Shown: positions 34,155 through 44,273 of the stretch, in pieces
Numbering within the stretch: position 1 is the first letter of the stretch
Layout of the letters: the number at the start of each line of letters is the position of its first letter
From: Flavobacterium sp. LMO8
GTDB taxonomy: Bacteria > Bacteroidota > Bacteroidia > Flavobacteriales > Flavobacteriaceae
Length of the DNA stretch: 64,000 nucleotides
Reading direction: 5' to 3'
Assembly (NCBI RefSeq): GCF_009495755.1
Contig: NZ_WIBJ01000028.1
Coordinates: 145,588-209,587 of the forward strand
Notes under the pieces: model-generated
Database searches by the model: none
Told to the model about the DNA's origin: nothing
What the model saw: only the letters and a program-made list of their open reading frames with translations
Position numbers and translations under genes: made by a program

Positions 34155-37100
34155 TTAATTAGGAATACTATTTGTCCATTTAATTAAAGTGGTTTCAAAT
34201 AAATTTTTGTCGATTGGCTTTATGATAAAGTCGTTCATGCCGGCTTCTAAGCATTTTTCTTTTTCGCCGGTTATTATACCTGCAGTAATGGCAATAATGA
34301 TGGTATTAGAATTTGTTTTTCTTATTTCAGTTGTAGCTTCATAACCATTCATAATTGGCATTTGAATATCCATAAAAATAAGATCAGGATTATTGGTTTG
34401 GGTTATTTCAACTGCTTCCTTACCATTTTTAGCTTCATAAATAGTGCAATTAGGGAGTTTATTTCTTACGAGTGTTTTAGTTAAAAGCATGTTTATTTTG
34501 TTGTCATCTACGATCAATACTTTTATTTTGTTTAAATGAATGGTTTCTTTTAATGTAGGAATAGTTTGTTTTTTAGAATTATGGTTGAAATAATTTTGTA
34601 GCGCATCGTATTTTATAGGCTTGATTATGCTTTGAACCTTTTCATTATTTCCGTTTTCGTTGAAATTGCAATTAGAATTTTGCATAACAATTATGGAAAT
34701 GGAATTACTTAATTCTTCAATGATTTTATTTGTAATGACTTCGGAAAGATATTCTAAATCTAAAAGTAGTAAGTCGATTTGGTTTTCTTTAATAAAATCA
34801 GAAATGGTTTCTGTGTTATTTTGAAAAATTTGTGTTTCTATATTAAAAGATTTTAGCATATTTTTTAAAATAGAGTTCACCAACTGGTTGTCTTCAATAA
34901 TCAGCGCTTTTTTAAAATGAAGCTTATTGATTTGTAAGTGCTGACTACAAAGTTCTGATTGCAGGTCTAATTCAAAACTAAAAATTGAGCCTATATTTAG
35001 TTTGCTTTCAATTTCTAATTTACTATTCATTAGTTTTAATAAGCTATTAGTAATTGTTAACCCAAGTCCGGTTCCGCCATAATTTCGAGTTGTAGAATTG
35101 TCTTCTTGAGTAAAAGCTTCTAGGATTTTTTTCTTGTTTTCTTTTTTTATTCCAATACCCGTATCTTTAACGCTAAATTTGATTTTTGTGGAGTTTTTAT
35201 TTCTATTTACTGTCGAAATTTCTAATTCAATTTGACCATTTTGTGTAAATTTAATTGCATTATTTAGCAAGTTTTGTAATATTTGTTTCAATCGAATTTC
35301 GTCTACCCATATAACGCAATGGACATCATTATGAATATTCACAATTAATTCTAGGTTTTTTTGATGAGCCATGAATTTCATCATATCAACACATTGATTT
35401 ATGATGCTGTGAAGACTTGTTTTTTCTTTATTAATAATTAATTTTCCAGCTTCGATTTTCGAAATATCTAATATATCGTTTACGACATCTAAAAGTGTAG
35501 AGGCTGATTGACTAACGGTTTCTATATGTTGTTTTTGAATTTCACTTAAATTAGAGTTTAATAACAAATTGCTAAACCCAATAATTCCGTTTAATGGTGT
35601 TCTAATTTCATGACTCATATTTGCTAAAAATTCAGATTTAGCTTTGTTAGACGATTCTGCTAATTCTTTTGCAATAATTGCTTCTTCGGCAATTTTTCTT
35701 TCCGTAATATCAATTAAAACACCTTCAATATAACTTATTTCGTTATTAATAACAATTCCTTCTCCGTATTCTTCAACCCAAACATAGGAACCATCTTTTT
35801 TTCGAATACGGCAAGTTGCTTTATATGGTTGTTTCTTCTGTAATGCTTTGTCAATAATAATTCTCAATTCATCTTTTTCTTCAGGGTGATATAGTTCAAG
35901 CAATGAAATCTTATTACTCATAAAATCATCACGATGATAGCCAGTGAGTTTTTCTATTTCGTCATTTAGATAGACTTTTGTTCGCAATTCATCATATTTA
36001 ACTAAAAAAACTGAAGCTGGGATATTATTTGCTAGAAGTCTAAATTTTTCTTCACTTTCAGCAATTGCTTTTTCATTGTTAATTCTTATAATCGTGGAAG
36101 AAATATTGTTTGAAAGTGTAAGAAGAATACTAATTTCCTCATCGGTCCAGATGCGTTCATTTTTGCAATCATCAAAACCAATAAAACCTAAAAAAGTATC
36201 TTTATTAAAAAGAGGAATTATTAGGATAGAAACAATGTTTTGAGCAATTAGTAAATCTTTTAAATCGCCATCAGTTATATTTTTAATTAAGCTTATAAAT
36301 GGTTTTTTACTTAAAAGAGTTTGCATAAAATCTGAAAACTCTTCATGAGGGATATTTTGAAGATTTGGATTGTTAATTTCGGTCAAGTTATTGTCAGAAA
36401 CCCATTCAAATCTTTGGCTTACTAAATTAGTTTTGTCATTATTTTCGAAGTAGTAAAAACGATCTACTTTAAGTACTTTTCCAATTTGTTCAATAGATTT
36501 ATCAAAAATATTGTCTTTGTTTTTATGAATTAATAAGTTACTAGTGACCTTTGCAATTGCGGTTAATATTTCGTTTTTGTATATAATTTGATTTTCAGCT
36601 TCTTTGCGTCTAGTTGTTTCAATAGAAAGAGCAATTATTTCAGCTACTGTCTTTGCAAAATTAATATCTTCATTGGTCCAATATCTATGTTCAATAGTAG
36701 CTTCAAGGCATAATATATTATTTAATTCCCCTCCAATGTAGATAGGTATATCTAATAATGATTTAATGTCGTATTTTGGAAAGTATTCAGTTTTAAATTC
36801 AGATAAACAATCACTATGGAATACATTGGATGCAATAATCATTGGTTCAGTTTCGATATTTGAAATATAATTACTGATAGTTTTTTTTTGGATAGATAGG
36901 TCTGCATAATGTTTATCTTCACTTTTAACGTAAATATTTTTCAAATTAATATGGTCTTCATTAAAATCCCATAATGCAGCTCGATCAATCCTTAATCCAA
37001 TCGCTGTTTCTTTGCAAATATGTTTTAAGAGTGTTTCAAAATCAGGAAAATTCAAGAAATTTAAAGTTGATAGTTTGTTGGAAATAGAGTTTAATCTACT

Positions 37101-38483
37101 AATTTCTTCAATTCGTTTGTGTTCTTCTAATTCAATAAGTTTTGTAGTCGTAATATCTCTAATAATACAAGAAAAACCAGATGCCACATCATTCTCATCT
37201 CTTTTAATTGTTACTTTTTGAGATACCCAAATTTCATCACCATTTTTTTTTATTATTGGAAATTCTAATATTTCAAATTCATCAGTTTCTGAGATTGAAT
37301 CTGAATAAAATTTTGACACCGTATTTTTAAAATCATCTCTAATGAAATCGCTAAAATGACTCCCTAAAAGTTCTTCTAATTCATAACCTAATGTTTGAAT
37401 TGAAAATTTATTAGCGTAAATGATATTCCCATAACGGTCACTCTCATATATGATATCTTTAGCATTTTGAATTAAATTAGAATACTTGTTCTCCAAACTA
37501 ATTTTTGAGGTTATTTCTTGTCCTGTAGCAACGAAAGTGTCGTTTTTTTGTTTAAAATCGGTCCATTGAATAAATTTATATTCGCCATTTTTGCATTTTA
37601 ATTTTCTAAAATATACTGTATTTGTTTTAAATTTATCGTTGTAGTCGCCAGCTACAAATTCAGCATCTTCGGTTAATTGCCAAAAGGCCTTTCCTAACAC
37701 TTCGTCTGGATTGTATCCTAATATTTTTTTTATTGAATCATTACAATAAAGCACGTTTCCCAAATTATCAGTAGCAATAATAATTGAGTTTGTATTGTTT
37801 ATAATGTCATGTGTAAAAATTAGTCTTTGATTTGTTTTAATGTTTTGGATTATTTGGCTTAAATGAATAATTAAAATAATAAACAAAGCATTTGTATGGG
37901 TTACAATGTTTAAGGTTTCTTCGTTTTTTATAATAGTAAGAACGAATAAAAGGATGAAGTTAATTCCAATAAAAATTAAAAAAGTTGTAAATCGTTTAAA
38001 AATTGCAAATGCAAAAAATAGTAATAACAAATATTTTGAAAATAAAAAAAAACTCATGCTCTCTTTGAAAAAGCCATAAATTACTGACAAAAAGAATAAG
38101 TAAAAACAATTTCTAAAAATGGTATAACTGTATTTAGCTATTTCTTTTTTTGAAGTTATTATAAATATGAAAACACAAAATGCACCAACTAGAAATTCAA
38201 AATATGAATTAACACTTTTCGATTCATTAATTATCAAATAAAACAATTCGGCAACCGGAAATATTAATCCGAGATACAAAAAGTAATATCTGTATTGCGT
38301 GTTAGAATGATGATTTATAGTATTTCTTAAAGTTCTAAAATCGATATTGGATGATTTTAGCTGAAAATAGAAAAATAAACTAAAAACCGTTAGAAGAAGT
38401 ATTAAATAAATAAAGACATATATATTGGCAACAGCTATTAAGCTGAAAAAAAAAAAGAATCCATTTTGTAGTGTTACTGCCAT
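34155..38483 (-). CDS. Large hybrid sensor histidine kinase
   Basis: The 1,442-residue protein has about six to seven membrane helices (12-215), then PAS domains (about 225-325 and 335-450), two GAF domains (about 475-625 and 640-800) and a third PAS (about 812-930). A HisKA domain follows with phospho-acceptor His958 in NMSHEIRTPLNG, then the HATPase (about 1060-1175, with N box NLLNNAIKF and GGTGLGL). Two receiver domains end the protein. The first is diverged, with Asp1242 in LLDLEY. The second is canonical, with Asp1372 in MDIQMP. There is no HPt or output domain and no neighbouring regulator gene, so the downstream partner and the signal are unknown. The gene is divergent from the DPP4-like peptidase. 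Confidence 0.92.
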   Translation of the reverse strand: MAVTLQNGFFFFFSLIAVANIYVFIYLILLLTVFSLFFYFQLKSSNIDFRTLRNTINHHSNTQYRYYFLYLGLIFPVAELFYLIINESKSVNSYFEFLVGAFCVFIFIITSKKEIAKYSYTIFRNCFYLFFLSVIYGFFKESMSFFLFSKYLLLLFFAFAIFKRFTTFLIFIGINFILLFVLTIIKNEETLNIVTHTNALFIILIIHLSQIIQNIKTNQRLIFTHDIINNTNSIIIATDNLGNVLYCNDSIKKILGYNPDEVLGKAFWQLTEDAEFVAGDYNDKFKTNTVYFRKLKCKNGEYKFIQWTDFKQKNDTFVATGQEITSKISLENKYSNLIQNAKDIIYESDRYGNIIYANKFSIQTLGYELEELLGSHFSDFIRDDFKNTVSKFYSDSISETDEFEILEFPIIKKNGDEIWVSQKVTIKRDENDVASGFSCIIRDITTTKLIELEEHKRIEEISRLNSISNKLSTLNFLNFPDFETLLKHICKETAIGLRIDRAALWDFNEDHINLKNIYVKSEDKHYADLSIQKKTISNYISNIETEPMIIASNVFHSDCLSEFKTEYFPKYDIKSLLDIPIYIGGELNNILCLEATIEHRYWTNEDINFAKTVAEIIALSIETTRRKEAENQIIYKNEILTAIAKVTSNLLIHKNKDNIFDKSIEQIGKVLKVDRFYYFENNDKTNLVSQRFEWVSDNNLTEINNPNLQNIPHEEFSDFMQTLLSKKPFISLIKNITDGDLKDLLIAQNIVSILIIPLFNKDTFLGFIGFDDCKNERIWTDEEISILLTLSNNISSTIIRINNEKAIAESEEKFRLLANNIPASVFLVKYDELRTKVYLNDEIEKLTGYHRDDFMSNKISLLELYHPEEKDELRIIIDKALQKKQPYKATCRIRKKDGSYVWVEEYGEGIVINNEISYIEGVLIDITERKIAEEAIIAKELAESSNKAKSEFLANMSHEIRTPLNGIIGFSNLLLNSNLSEIQKQHIETVSQSASTLLDVVNDILDISKIEAGKLIINKEKTSLHSIINQCVDMMKFMAHQKNLELIVNIHNDVHCVIWVDEIRLKQILQNLLNNAIKFTQNGQIELEISTVNRNKNSTKIKFSVKDTGIGIKKENKKKILEAFTQEDNSTTRNYGGTGLGLTITNSLLKLMNSKLEIESKLNIGSIFSFELDLQSELCSQHLQINKLHFKKALIIEDNQLVNSILKNMLKSFNIETQIFQNNTETISDFIKENQIDLLLLDLEYLSEVITNKIIEELSNSISIIVMQNSNCNFNENGNNEKVQSIIKPIKYDALQNYFNHNSKKQTIPTLKETIHLNKIKVLIVDDNKINMLLTKTLVRNKLPNCTIYEAKNGKEAVEITQTNNPDLIFMDIQMPIMNGYEATTEIRKTNSNTIIIAITAGIITGEKEKCLEAGMNDFIIKPIDKNLFETTLIKWTNSIPN

Positions 38484-38618
38484 TTATTTATGTTACCATT
38501 TCAAACATAAATGTAGTTAAATATTTTTTAAAAATCAAAAACTTTATTAAATGAAGTTAAAATTATGGTTAATTCATATATTTTCACTAAAATTGGGGTC
38601 TTTAAGAACATATTTATC

Positions 38619-40790
38619 ATGAAAAAATACAGTTTAGCAGTGTTGCTTTTTGTAGTGAGCTCATTATCAGTTGTAGCTCAGCAAAAAATTACTTTAGAAG
38701 AAATTTGGGGCGGTGCCTTCAGAACAAAAGGAATGGATGCCTTGAGTGCCATGAAAAACACCAACCAATATACGGTGTTAAATTACGACAGAAATTCTAA
38801 AAGTTATCAAATCGATTTGTATGATTTTGCAACTTTAGAAAAAGTAATTACACTTTTTGATACTAAAAATCACTCAGAAGTATCGTCAATAGATAGTTAT
38901 ACTTTTGACAAAAACGAGAAAAAGATTTTAATTGCTACCAAATCAAATCCTATTTTCCGTCATTCTTTCACAGCTGAATATTTTATCTATGATATTCCTT
39001 TAAAAACAGTAAGTAGTTTTACAACTAATGCAATTCAAGAACCAACTTTTAGCGCAGACGGAACTAAAATTTCGTATGCCTTTGAAAACAACTTATATAT
39101 TTATGATTTAATTTCAGGCGCTTCAATTCAAATCACGCAAGATGGTCAAAAAAACAAAATCATCAACGGTATTACGGATTGGGTATATGAAGAAGAATTT
39201 GCATTCGTAAAAGCTTATGATTGGAATGCGACAGGAACAAAAATCGCCTACATTAAGTTTGATGAAACCGAAGTTCCAGAATTTTCAATGGATATGTATA
39301 ATCAAGGTTTATATCCAACACAAACAGTTTTCAAATACCCAAAAGCCGGAGAAAAAAACGCAATTGTTTCGTTACATATTTTCGATTTAAAATCGGGAAC
39401 GACTAAAAAAATTAACTTAGGAGATTATAAAGATTTTTACATCCCAAGAATCAAATGGACGAATGACGCGACTACTTTAAGCGTTCAAGTGATGAATCGC
39501 CACCAAAACAATTTAGACTTACATTTTGTAGATGCTAATGCAGGAACTACAAAAATTGTTTTGAACGAAAAAGACGCTGCCTATGTTGATGTAACCGATA
39601 ACTTAACGTTCTTAAAAGACAACAGCTTTATTTGGACATCAGAAAAAGACGGATTCAATCATATTTACCACTACGATAAATCAGGTAAATTAAAAAAACA
39701 AGTAACAAAAGGAAATTGGGAAGTAACCAATTATTATGGTTTTGATGAAAAATCGGGAATGATTTATTATCAATCTGTAGAAAATGGTTCTATTAACAGA
39801 GATGTTTATGCTATTAAAGTAGATGGGAAATCAAAAACAAGATTATCATCAAAAACCGGAACAAACTCAGCTACATTTAGCCCTAACTTCCAGTTTTTTA
39901 TAAACACTTATTCAAGTGCAACTTCAGCACCAATGTATACTTTAAACGATTCGAAAGCAGGAGCGGTTGTTAAAACAATTGTTTCTAATGAAGCGGTTGA
40001 AACTAAATTAGCAAAATATGATGTTACTCCAAAAGAGTTTTTTGTATTAACTACCGAAAAAGGTCAGCAATTAAACGCTTGGATGATTAAACCAAAAAAC
40101 TTTGATGTGACTAAGAAATATCCAGTTTTCATGTTTCAATATTCAGGACCAGGATCACAGCAAGTAGCAAATCAATGGAATGGGATTAATGATTTTTGGT
40201 TTATGATGTTAGCGCAACAAGGTTATATTGTAGCATGTGTAGACGGAAGAGGAACAGGTTTCAAAGGAGCCGCTTTCAAAAAGTGCACACAAAAAGAATT
40301 AGGAAAATACGAAGTAGAAGACCAAATCGATGCTGCAAAAGTAATTGGAAAATACAACTACGTTGATGCTTCAAGAATCGGAATTTTTGGATGGAGTTAT
40401 GGCGGATTCATGTCGTCAAACTGTTTGTTCCAAGGTGCTGATGTGTTTAAAATGGCAATTGCAGTAGCTCCAGTAACTTCTTGGAGATATTATGATAGTA
40501 TTTATACTGAGCGTTACATGCAAACTCCACAAGAAAACGCAAGTGGTTACGATAATAATTCACCAATCAATCATGTAAGTAAATTAAAAGGGAACTTCTT
40601 GTTAATTCACGGAACAGCTGACGATAATGTGCATGTTCAAAACACCATGAAAATGGTCGAAGCGTTGGTTCAAGCAAACAAACAATTCGATTGGGCAATT
40701 TATCCAGATAAAAACCACGGAATTTACGGTGGAAAAACACGCTTACAATTGTATACTAAAATGACAAATTTTATTAAAGAAAAATTATAA
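38619..40790 (+). CDS. S9B dipeptidyl-peptidase IV-like serine peptidase
   Basis: This exported peptidase releases N-terminal dipeptides, often X-Pro. The start is set at the ATG 38619, because it is followed by a clean signal peptide (MKKYSLAVLLFVVSSLSVVA). An in-frame ATG at 38565 would add 18 residues before it. The mature protein has the beta-propeller with the WVYEEEF double-Glu motif that binds the substrate N-terminus. The alpha/beta-hydrolase domain has Ser in GWSYGGFMS, Asp in GTADDNVH and His in DKNHGIYG. At 723 residues it is full length. The POT peptide transporter gene follows after 26 nt, so peptides released outside are probably taken up by the next products. Confidence 0.93.
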   Translation: MKKYSLAVLLFVVSSLSVVAQQKITLEEIWGGAFRTKGMDALSAMKNTNQYTVLNYDRNSKSYQIDLYDFATLEKVITLFDTKNHSEVSSIDSYTFDKNEKKILIATKSNPIFRHSFTAEYFIYDIPLKTVSSFTTNAIQEPTFSADGTKISYAFENNLYIYDLISGASIQITQDGQKNKIINGITDWVYEEEFAFVKAYDWNATGTKIAYIKFDETEVPEFSMDMYNQGLYPTQTVFKYPKAGEKNAIVSLHIFDLKSGTTKKINLGDYKDFYIPRIKWTNDATTLSVQVMNRHQNNLDLHFVDANAGTTKIVLNEKDAAYVDVTDNLTFLKDNSFIWTSEKDGFNHIYHYDKSGKLKKQVTKGNWEVTNYYGFDEKSGMIYYQSVENGSINRDVYAIKVDGKSKTRLSSKTGTNSATFSPNFQFFINTYSSATSAPMYTLNDSKAGAVVKTIVSNEAVETKLAKYDVTPKEFFVLTTEKGQQLNAWMIKPKNFDVTKKYPVFMFQYSGPGSQQVANQWNGINDFWFMMLAQQGYIVACVDGRGTGFKGAAFKKCTQKELGKYEVEDQIDAAKVIGKYNYVDASRIGIFGWSYGGFMSSNCLFQGADVFKMAIAVAPVTSWRYYDSIYTERYMQTPQENASGYDNNSPINHVSKLKGNFLLIHGTADDNVHVQNTMKMVEALVQANKQFDWAIYPDKNHGIYGGKTRLQLYTKMTNFIKEKL

Positions 40791-40816
40791 TAAACCAATA
40801 ACTAAAACTAATTTAT

Positions 40817-42535
40817 ATGAGTGAAGTAGCAGCTAAACAAAGCCACCCAAAAGGACTATGGGTTTTATTTGGAACCGAAATGTGGGAACGTTTCAATTTC
40901 TACGGAATGCGAGCAATCTTAACATTGTTCATGGTGAATTCATTATTAATTAAAGAAGCAGATGCTGCCATTATTTATGGTGGATTTTTAGCATTATGTT
41001 ATTTAACTCCGCTTTTAGGAGGATTTATTTCAGATAAATATATCGGAAATAGATATAGTATTATGTTGGGTGGAACCTTAATGGCAATTGGTCAATTCTT
41101 ATTGTTTATTAGTGCATCAACTTTTGATTCGAGTTTAGGAAGTGCAAAATTATTCATGTGGATTGCCTTATTTATTATCATTTTTGGTAATGGATTTTTT
41201 AAACCAAACATTTCATCAATGGTGGGAAGTTTGTATCCAAAACAAGAAAAAAACAAATTAGATTCAGCTTTTACTATTTTCTACATGGGGATTAACATTG
41301 GAGCCTTCTTAGGCCAATTTATTTGTCCTTGGGTTGGTGATGTTAAAGATGCAGAAACAGGAGTTAGAGATATTTTCGCTTTTAAATGGGGATTCTTAGC
41401 GGCTTCTATTGCGATGATAATTGGAACAATAACTTTCTTTGTATTAAAGAATAAATATGTTGTTACTCCAGAGGGAAGACCAATTGGAGGTTTACCAAAG
41501 AACAATGTAAATGATGATTTTGAAGAAGGTGAAACGCAAACAGCAAAATTCACTGGTAAAGCTATTGGAATTGCATTCGGATTGTTTGTAGCCTTATTTT
41601 TTATATTTAGATATTTATTAGTTGGCGAATTTAGTTTCTCTTCTGTAGGAATGGGTCAATTAATCAAAGGAATTATTTATCCATTTATTTATTCTGCTGG
41701 TATTGCTTTAGCTTACTTAATTATGAGTTCTGCCGAAAATAAAGTGGAAAGACAAAGAATTTGGGTAATTTATATTGTTTCGTTCTTTATTATTTTCTTC
41801 TGGGCAGCATTTGAGCAAGCGGGTTCTTCGTTAACTTTTATTGCAGATAATCAAACCGATAGAGATATTTTTGGATGGAATATGCCGCCATCAATGGTGC
41901 AAATTTTTAATGGTATTTTCGTTGTAATGTTAGCATTACCATTCAGTTTATTGTGGGATAAATTAAGAGCTAAAGGGAAAGAACCAGTATCGCCATTAAA
42001 ACAAGCAATGGGATTAGCTTTAATTGCAATAAGTTATTTTATCATCGCACACAATGTAAAAGATTTAGGTAACTCAGGTTTATTAGCTATTAAATGGTTA
42101 ATGTTGTTATACTTAATTCAAACTATGGGAGAACTTTGTTTATCTCCAATCGGATTGTCATTGGTTGGTAAATTAGCTCCAAAACGTTTTGCTTCATTAT
42201 TGTATGGTGTATTCTTTATCTCAAATGCTGCAGGTTATGCTTTAGCGGGTTCGTTAGGAGCAATTATTCCTGCAACAGGTGATAAGTTTCAGAAAGCCGA
42301 AGTAATAGGAGTAAATCTTCAAGATGTTCTAGACAAAAAAGTGACTTTAACTCCAGAGCAGGTTGCCTTATTTGAAAAGGAACAATTACCAGTTGAGTAT
42401 ACTTCTTTTGCAGGTTTTGAAATTCATAACTTGTACGAATTCTTTATGGTATTTGTCGTTTTATGTGGAATTGCAGCTGTTATTTTAGCTGTTTTATCTC
42501 CAAGATTGAAAAAAATGATGAATGGGATGACCTAA
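40817..42535 (+). CDS. Proton-dependent oligopeptide transporter, POT/PTR2 family (copy 1)
   Basis: This inner-membrane symporter takes up di- and tripeptides with protons. The 572-residue protein has the E-x-x-E-R-F motif in EMWERFNFYGMRAIL on helix 1, the GGFISDKYIGNRYSI loop and the FKPNISSMVGSLY and FYMGINIGAFLGQF (PTR2 signature) segments. A large hydrophilic loop lies near residues 215-245, and a further extension at about 490-525 precedes the last helix. It follows the DPP4-like gene by 26 nt and is separated from copy 2 by a terminator at 42565. Confidence 0.92.
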   Translation: MSEVAAKQSHPKGLWVLFGTEMWERFNFYGMRAILTLFMVNSLLIKEADAAIIYGGFLALCYLTPLLGGFISDKYIGNRYSIMLGGTLMAIGQFLLFISASTFDSSLGSAKLFMWIALFIIIFGNGFFKPNISSMVGSLYPKQEKNKLDSAFTIFYMGINIGAFLGQFICPWVGDVKDAETGVRDIFAFKWGFLAASIAMIIGTITFFVLKNKYVVTPEGRPIGGLPKNNVNDDFEEGETQTAKFTGKAIGIAFGLFVALFFIFRYLLVGEFSFSSVGMGQLIKGIIYPFIYSAGIALAYLIMSSAENKVERQRIWVIYIVSFFIIFFWAAFEQAGSSLTFIADNQTDRDIFGWNMPPSMVQIFNGIFVVMLALPFSLLWDKLRAKGKEPVSPLKQAMGLALIAISYFIIAHNVKDLGNSGLLAIKWLMLLYLIQTMGELCLSPIGLSLVGKLAPKRFASLLYGVFFISNAAGYALAGSLGAIIPATGDKFQKAEVIGVNLQDVLDKKVTLTPEQVALFEKEQLPVEYTSFAGFEIHNLYEFFMVFVVLCGIAAVILAVLSPRLKKMMNGMT

Positions 42536-42564
42536 TTGTCATTATAAATATTTTTTATATCTTT

Positions 42565-42600
42565 CAAACCTACAAGAAACCCTTGTAGGTTTGTTTTTTT
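42565..42600 (+). terminator. Terminator between POT transporter genes 1 and 2
   Basis: CAAACCTACAAG pairs with CTTGTAGGTTTG around a 5-nt loop and is followed by a T-run. It separates the peptidase/transporter-1 unit from transporters 2 and 3, so those need another promoter or read-through. Confidence 0.88.
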
Positions 42601-42613
42601 AATACAATAAATT

Positions 42614-44272
42614 ATGTGGAAAAGTCATCCTAAAGCATTGCCTTACTTGTTTTTATCTGAAATGTGGGAACGTTTCGGTTACTATTTAATGATTGGTATT
42701 TTTACCCTTTATCTAAAAGATGTAGAAGCCGGATTCGCCATGACCGAGAAAGAAGCATCCGATTTATATGGAACTTTTATCGCTTTGGTCTTTCTAACTC
42801 CTTTCATTGGTGGTTTAGTTGCCGATAGATATTGGGGCTACAAAAAATCAATCGTTATTGGTGGTTTAATGATGGGAGCAGGTTATTTCATGATGGGAAT
42901 TCATGATATTACGATGCTTTACATTGCCATGACACTGGTAATTGTAGGTAACGGTTTCTTCAAACCAAATATCTCAACACTTTTAGGTAATTTCTATACC
43001 GAAGATAAATTCAAAGATAAAAAAGACGAAGGGTACAACATCTTCTACATGGGGATTAATGTTGGAGCGTTCATTTGTAACTTCTTTGGAGCTGCTTTGC
43101 AAATTTTATTAGGTTGGCAATATGCTTTCATGGCGGCTGGAGTAGGAATGTTCGTTGGTGTAATTGTTTTCTTATTGGGAACAAAACACTACGGAAATCA
43201 AACCGAGAAAAAAGGTGTACAGCCTGGTGACATGCCTTTCTGGAAAATTGTGATGTTTATTTTAGTTCCATCAGCAGTTTTTGGAATTATTGGTTGGTTG
43301 TTAAAAGGAGTGACTTCTGAAGCAAATCCGAATGGTTATATTTTTGGTTCGGATAGTACCGATGCCTTTATTTTTGCTTGTATTCCGGTAATTTTCTTCT
43401 ATGGAAGTTTGTACTTCAAAGCTAAAGCGGAAGACAAAAGGCCAATCGGTGCTTTGTTAACCATTTTCGCAGTGGTAATTTTATTCTGGGGTGTTTTCAA
43501 ATTGAATGGTTCAGCACTTAACACTTGGGCAGATCGTTATACAGATAGAGAAATCACAGGAAACACTCAAACGGTTTTCAACGGATTGAAACTAGCCAAA
43601 GAAGTAGAATACAAAAAGGATACAGTTGAATTATACGATGCGAGCTTCCGTATTCAAAAAGTAAATGGAGAAGTTCAAAAAACAGTAGATTATCCAGTTT
43701 ACTTTAGAAACGTTGCGAAAGATAAATTACCTGAAGAAGGTTCTAAAGTATCGCTTTGGGCAACCAATTTAAGTCAATCCATAAATCCGGGTTGGGTGAT
43801 TATTTTAACACCTTTGATAGTAGCATTCTTTACATTCTTAAGAAGCAGAAAGAAAGAACCTTCAACTCCAACAAAAATCGCCTTCGGGTTATTAATATCG
43901 GCTTTATCTGTTTTAGTAATGATTGCTGCTGTAAAAATGGGAGCAAATGGTTCTGAAAAAGTAAGTGTTTGGTGGTTGGTTGCTAATTACGGAGTTATCA
44001 CCATCGGAGAGTTATTCTTAAGTCCGATGGGATTATCGGTAGTTTCTAAATTGAGCCCAACGAACATTACTTCATTAATGATGGGCGGTTGGTTCTTATC
44101 CACTTCTATCGGAAATAAATTAAGTGGGGTTTTAGCGAGTCTTTGGGATACGTATGACGACAAGCAAGACTTCTTCTGGATTAACTTCGGATTATTAATG
44201 TTTGCTACAATGTTGATGTTCATTTTATTGAAACAACTAAACAAGGTAATGCAAGAAAAAGGGATTCATTAA
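42614..44272 (+). CDS. Proton-dependent oligopeptide transporter, POT/PTR2 family (copy 2)
   Basis: The 552-residue paralog of the gene at 40817 has EMWERFGYYLMIGIF on helix 1 (the E-x-x-E-R-F motif), GGLVADRYWGYKKSI, then FFKPNISTLLGNFY and FYMGINVGAFICNFF. It differs from copy 1 by an insertion of about 60 residues around 315-380 in a periplasmic or cytoplasmic loop. Its C-terminal end is different too, so the copies are old duplicates and probably differ in peptide preference. The copy 3 gene starts 1 nt after its stop, so the pair is co-translated. Confidence 0.92.
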   Translation: MWKSHPKALPYLFLSEMWERFGYYLMIGIFTLYLKDVEAGFAMTEKEASDLYGTFIALVFLTPFIGGLVADRYWGYKKSIVIGGLMMGAGYFMMGIHDITMLYIAMTLVIVGNGFFKPNISTLLGNFYTEDKFKDKKDEGYNIFYMGINVGAFICNFFGAALQILLGWQYAFMAAGVGMFVGVIVFLLGTKHYGNQTEKKGVQPGDMPFWKIVMFILVPSAVFGIIGWLLKGVTSEANPNGYIFGSDSTDAFIFACIPVIFFYGSLYFKAKAEDKRPIGALLTIFAVVILFWGVFKLNGSALNTWADRYTDREITGNTQTVFNGLKLAKEVEYKKDTVELYDASFRIQKVNGEVQKTVDYPVYFRNVAKDKLPEEGSKVSLWATNLSQSINPGWVIILTPLIVAFFTFLRSRKKEPSTPTKIAFGLLISALSVLVMIAAVKMGANGSEKVSVWWLVANYGVITIGELFLSPMGLSVVSKLSPTNITSLMMGGWFLSTSIGNKLSGVLASLWDTYDDKQDFFWINFGLLMFATMLMFILLKQLNKVMQEKGIH

Positions 44273-44273
44273 G

